The position numbers and the translations under genes are program-made. Below the pieces are notes generated by a model. That model had not been told where the DNA came from. It worked only from the letters and a program-made list of their open reading frames with translations, and did not search any database. From Paludibacter sp. (GTDB lineage Bacteria > Bacteroidota > Bacteroidia > Bacteroidales > Paludibacteraceae), in contig JAFLKK010000013.1 of NCBI GenBank assembly GCA_019163375.1, positions 23,224 to 87,223 of the forward strand: 64,000 nucleotides of DNA, written 5' to 3'. This document shows positions 63,435 to 64,000 of the stretch, piece after piece (within the stretch, counting starts at the first letter, position 1; every line of letters starts with the position of its first letter).

Positions 63435-63946
63435 CCACCCCAAACCTCCGCCAGTAGACGGAGGTTTAGGGCGGATGAAAAGAACAGACCACCCCAAACC
63501 CCTAAAGGGGCTTAAGAGTGCAATCCGAGATAATTTACACTTAATCGAATGTGTTGATAAAGGTAATAGTATTTCAAACACTTGTCATCTATAGAAAGAA
63601 CTTGTAGGAGACGGTAGTAACTTCAAGTCCGTCAGCCGACGGATTAGAGGCGGTTTGAAGAGAATAAGAGAAAACACCCCAAACCCCTGAAGGGGCTTAA
63701 GAGTGCAATCCGAGATGATATACACTTATTCAAATAAGTTGATAAAGGTAAAGACATTTATAAGCCTTACTCTTCTATAGAAATCGCTTGTAGGAGACAG
63801 TACTAACTTCAAGTCCCTTTAGGGATTTAGGGCGGTTTAAAAAGATGTAGAGAAAGACAAAGGTATTTATGAATGCTACCCATCTATAGAAATCACTTAT
63901 AGGAGACGGTTGTAGCTTCAAGTCCCTTTAGGGATTTAGGGCGGTT
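63435..63946 (+). repeat. Array of the dispersed repeat family, right flank (inverted to the left array)
   Basis: Units of about 185 bases contain CACCCCAAACCCCT, GGGGCTTAAGAGTGCAATCC, a variable AT-rich part, CTTGTAGGAGACGGTAGTAA, CTTCAAGTCCCTTTAGGGAT and TTAGGGCGGTTTGAA. Two full units and a partial third are seen. Open frames inside are chance products. Confidence 0.85.

Positions 63947-64000
<54 letters not shown>

Noticed and set aside
63384..63594. Two opposing open frames at the right repeat array
   Set aside because: Both are translations of the repeat units (PKPPPVDGGLG and the like) and vanish outside them.

Overview
The window looks like a chromosome segment from an anaerobic member of the Bacteroidota, most likely Bacteroidales. 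The base composition is AT-rich. At least eleven genes are preceded by the Bacteroidota -7 promoter element TAnnTTTG, and Shine-Dalgarno sequences are almost absent. Gene content agrees: a DUF5687 ABC partner, fumarate reductase/succinate dehydrogenase of the B type, the HydG-HydF-HydE set that builds the [FeFe]-hydrogenase H-cluster, and a large rhamnogalacturonan/pectin degradation cluster. I cannot name a genus from the sequence alone.

Layout. 0-26 kb is mostly core genome: a Mur ligase cut by the left edge, a metallo-beta-lactamase-fold hydrolase, a methyltransferase, a remnant of an amidase gene, a histidine kinase/response regulator pair with 11-bp-phased repeats upstream, an ABC exporter, a gamma-carbonic anhydrase, a CPBP protease, a giant DUF3857/transglutaminase protein, sdhCAB, hydG-hydF-hydE, miaB, a candidate small RNA, greA with a terminator-like leader, and a HIT protein. 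26.2-47.9 kb is one continuous minus-strand set of secreted enzymes for rhamnogalacturonan I: PL9, GH2, a PL22-like propeller, three GH28, two CE12 esterases plus a larger SGNH esterase, PL11, a sialate-O-acetylesterase-type esterase, L-rhamnose mutarotase and GH105. PL9 and PL11 would cut the backbone, the esterases deacetylate it, GH28, GH105 and GH2 trim fragments, and RhaM prepares L-rhamnose for catabolism. No SusC/SusD pair and no sensor lie in the window. A frameshifted TonB-like gene sits inside the cluster between 32-bp direct repeats, one of which is the 3' end of a GH28 gene.

48.5-53.3 kb holds a GNAT acetyltransferase, a DUF6630-like protein and a GH115 glucuronidase on the plus strand. 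From 53.25 kb to the right end the DNA is accessory in character. Two arrays of the same repeat family, in opposite orientation (53.25-53.94 and 63.43-63.95 kb), enclose about 9.5 kb with a TMEM175 channel, an SMP-30-like propeller, a 21-bp tandem repeat with a 52-bp palindrome, and eight same-strand genes from 56.5 to 63.4 kb. Several of these genes are followed by related palindromic linkers carrying TTGTTTGGC and, at the far end, its inverted form. Among them is a PD-(D/E)XK nuclease gene with an unknown upstream partner and a 43-residue basic peptide gene with a perfect AGGAGG ribosome-binding site. This is the best candidate for an undescribed system, possibly defensive, but that role is inference.

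All family names come from motif reading without database searches. Promoters, operators, the small RNA and the attenuator are predictions.
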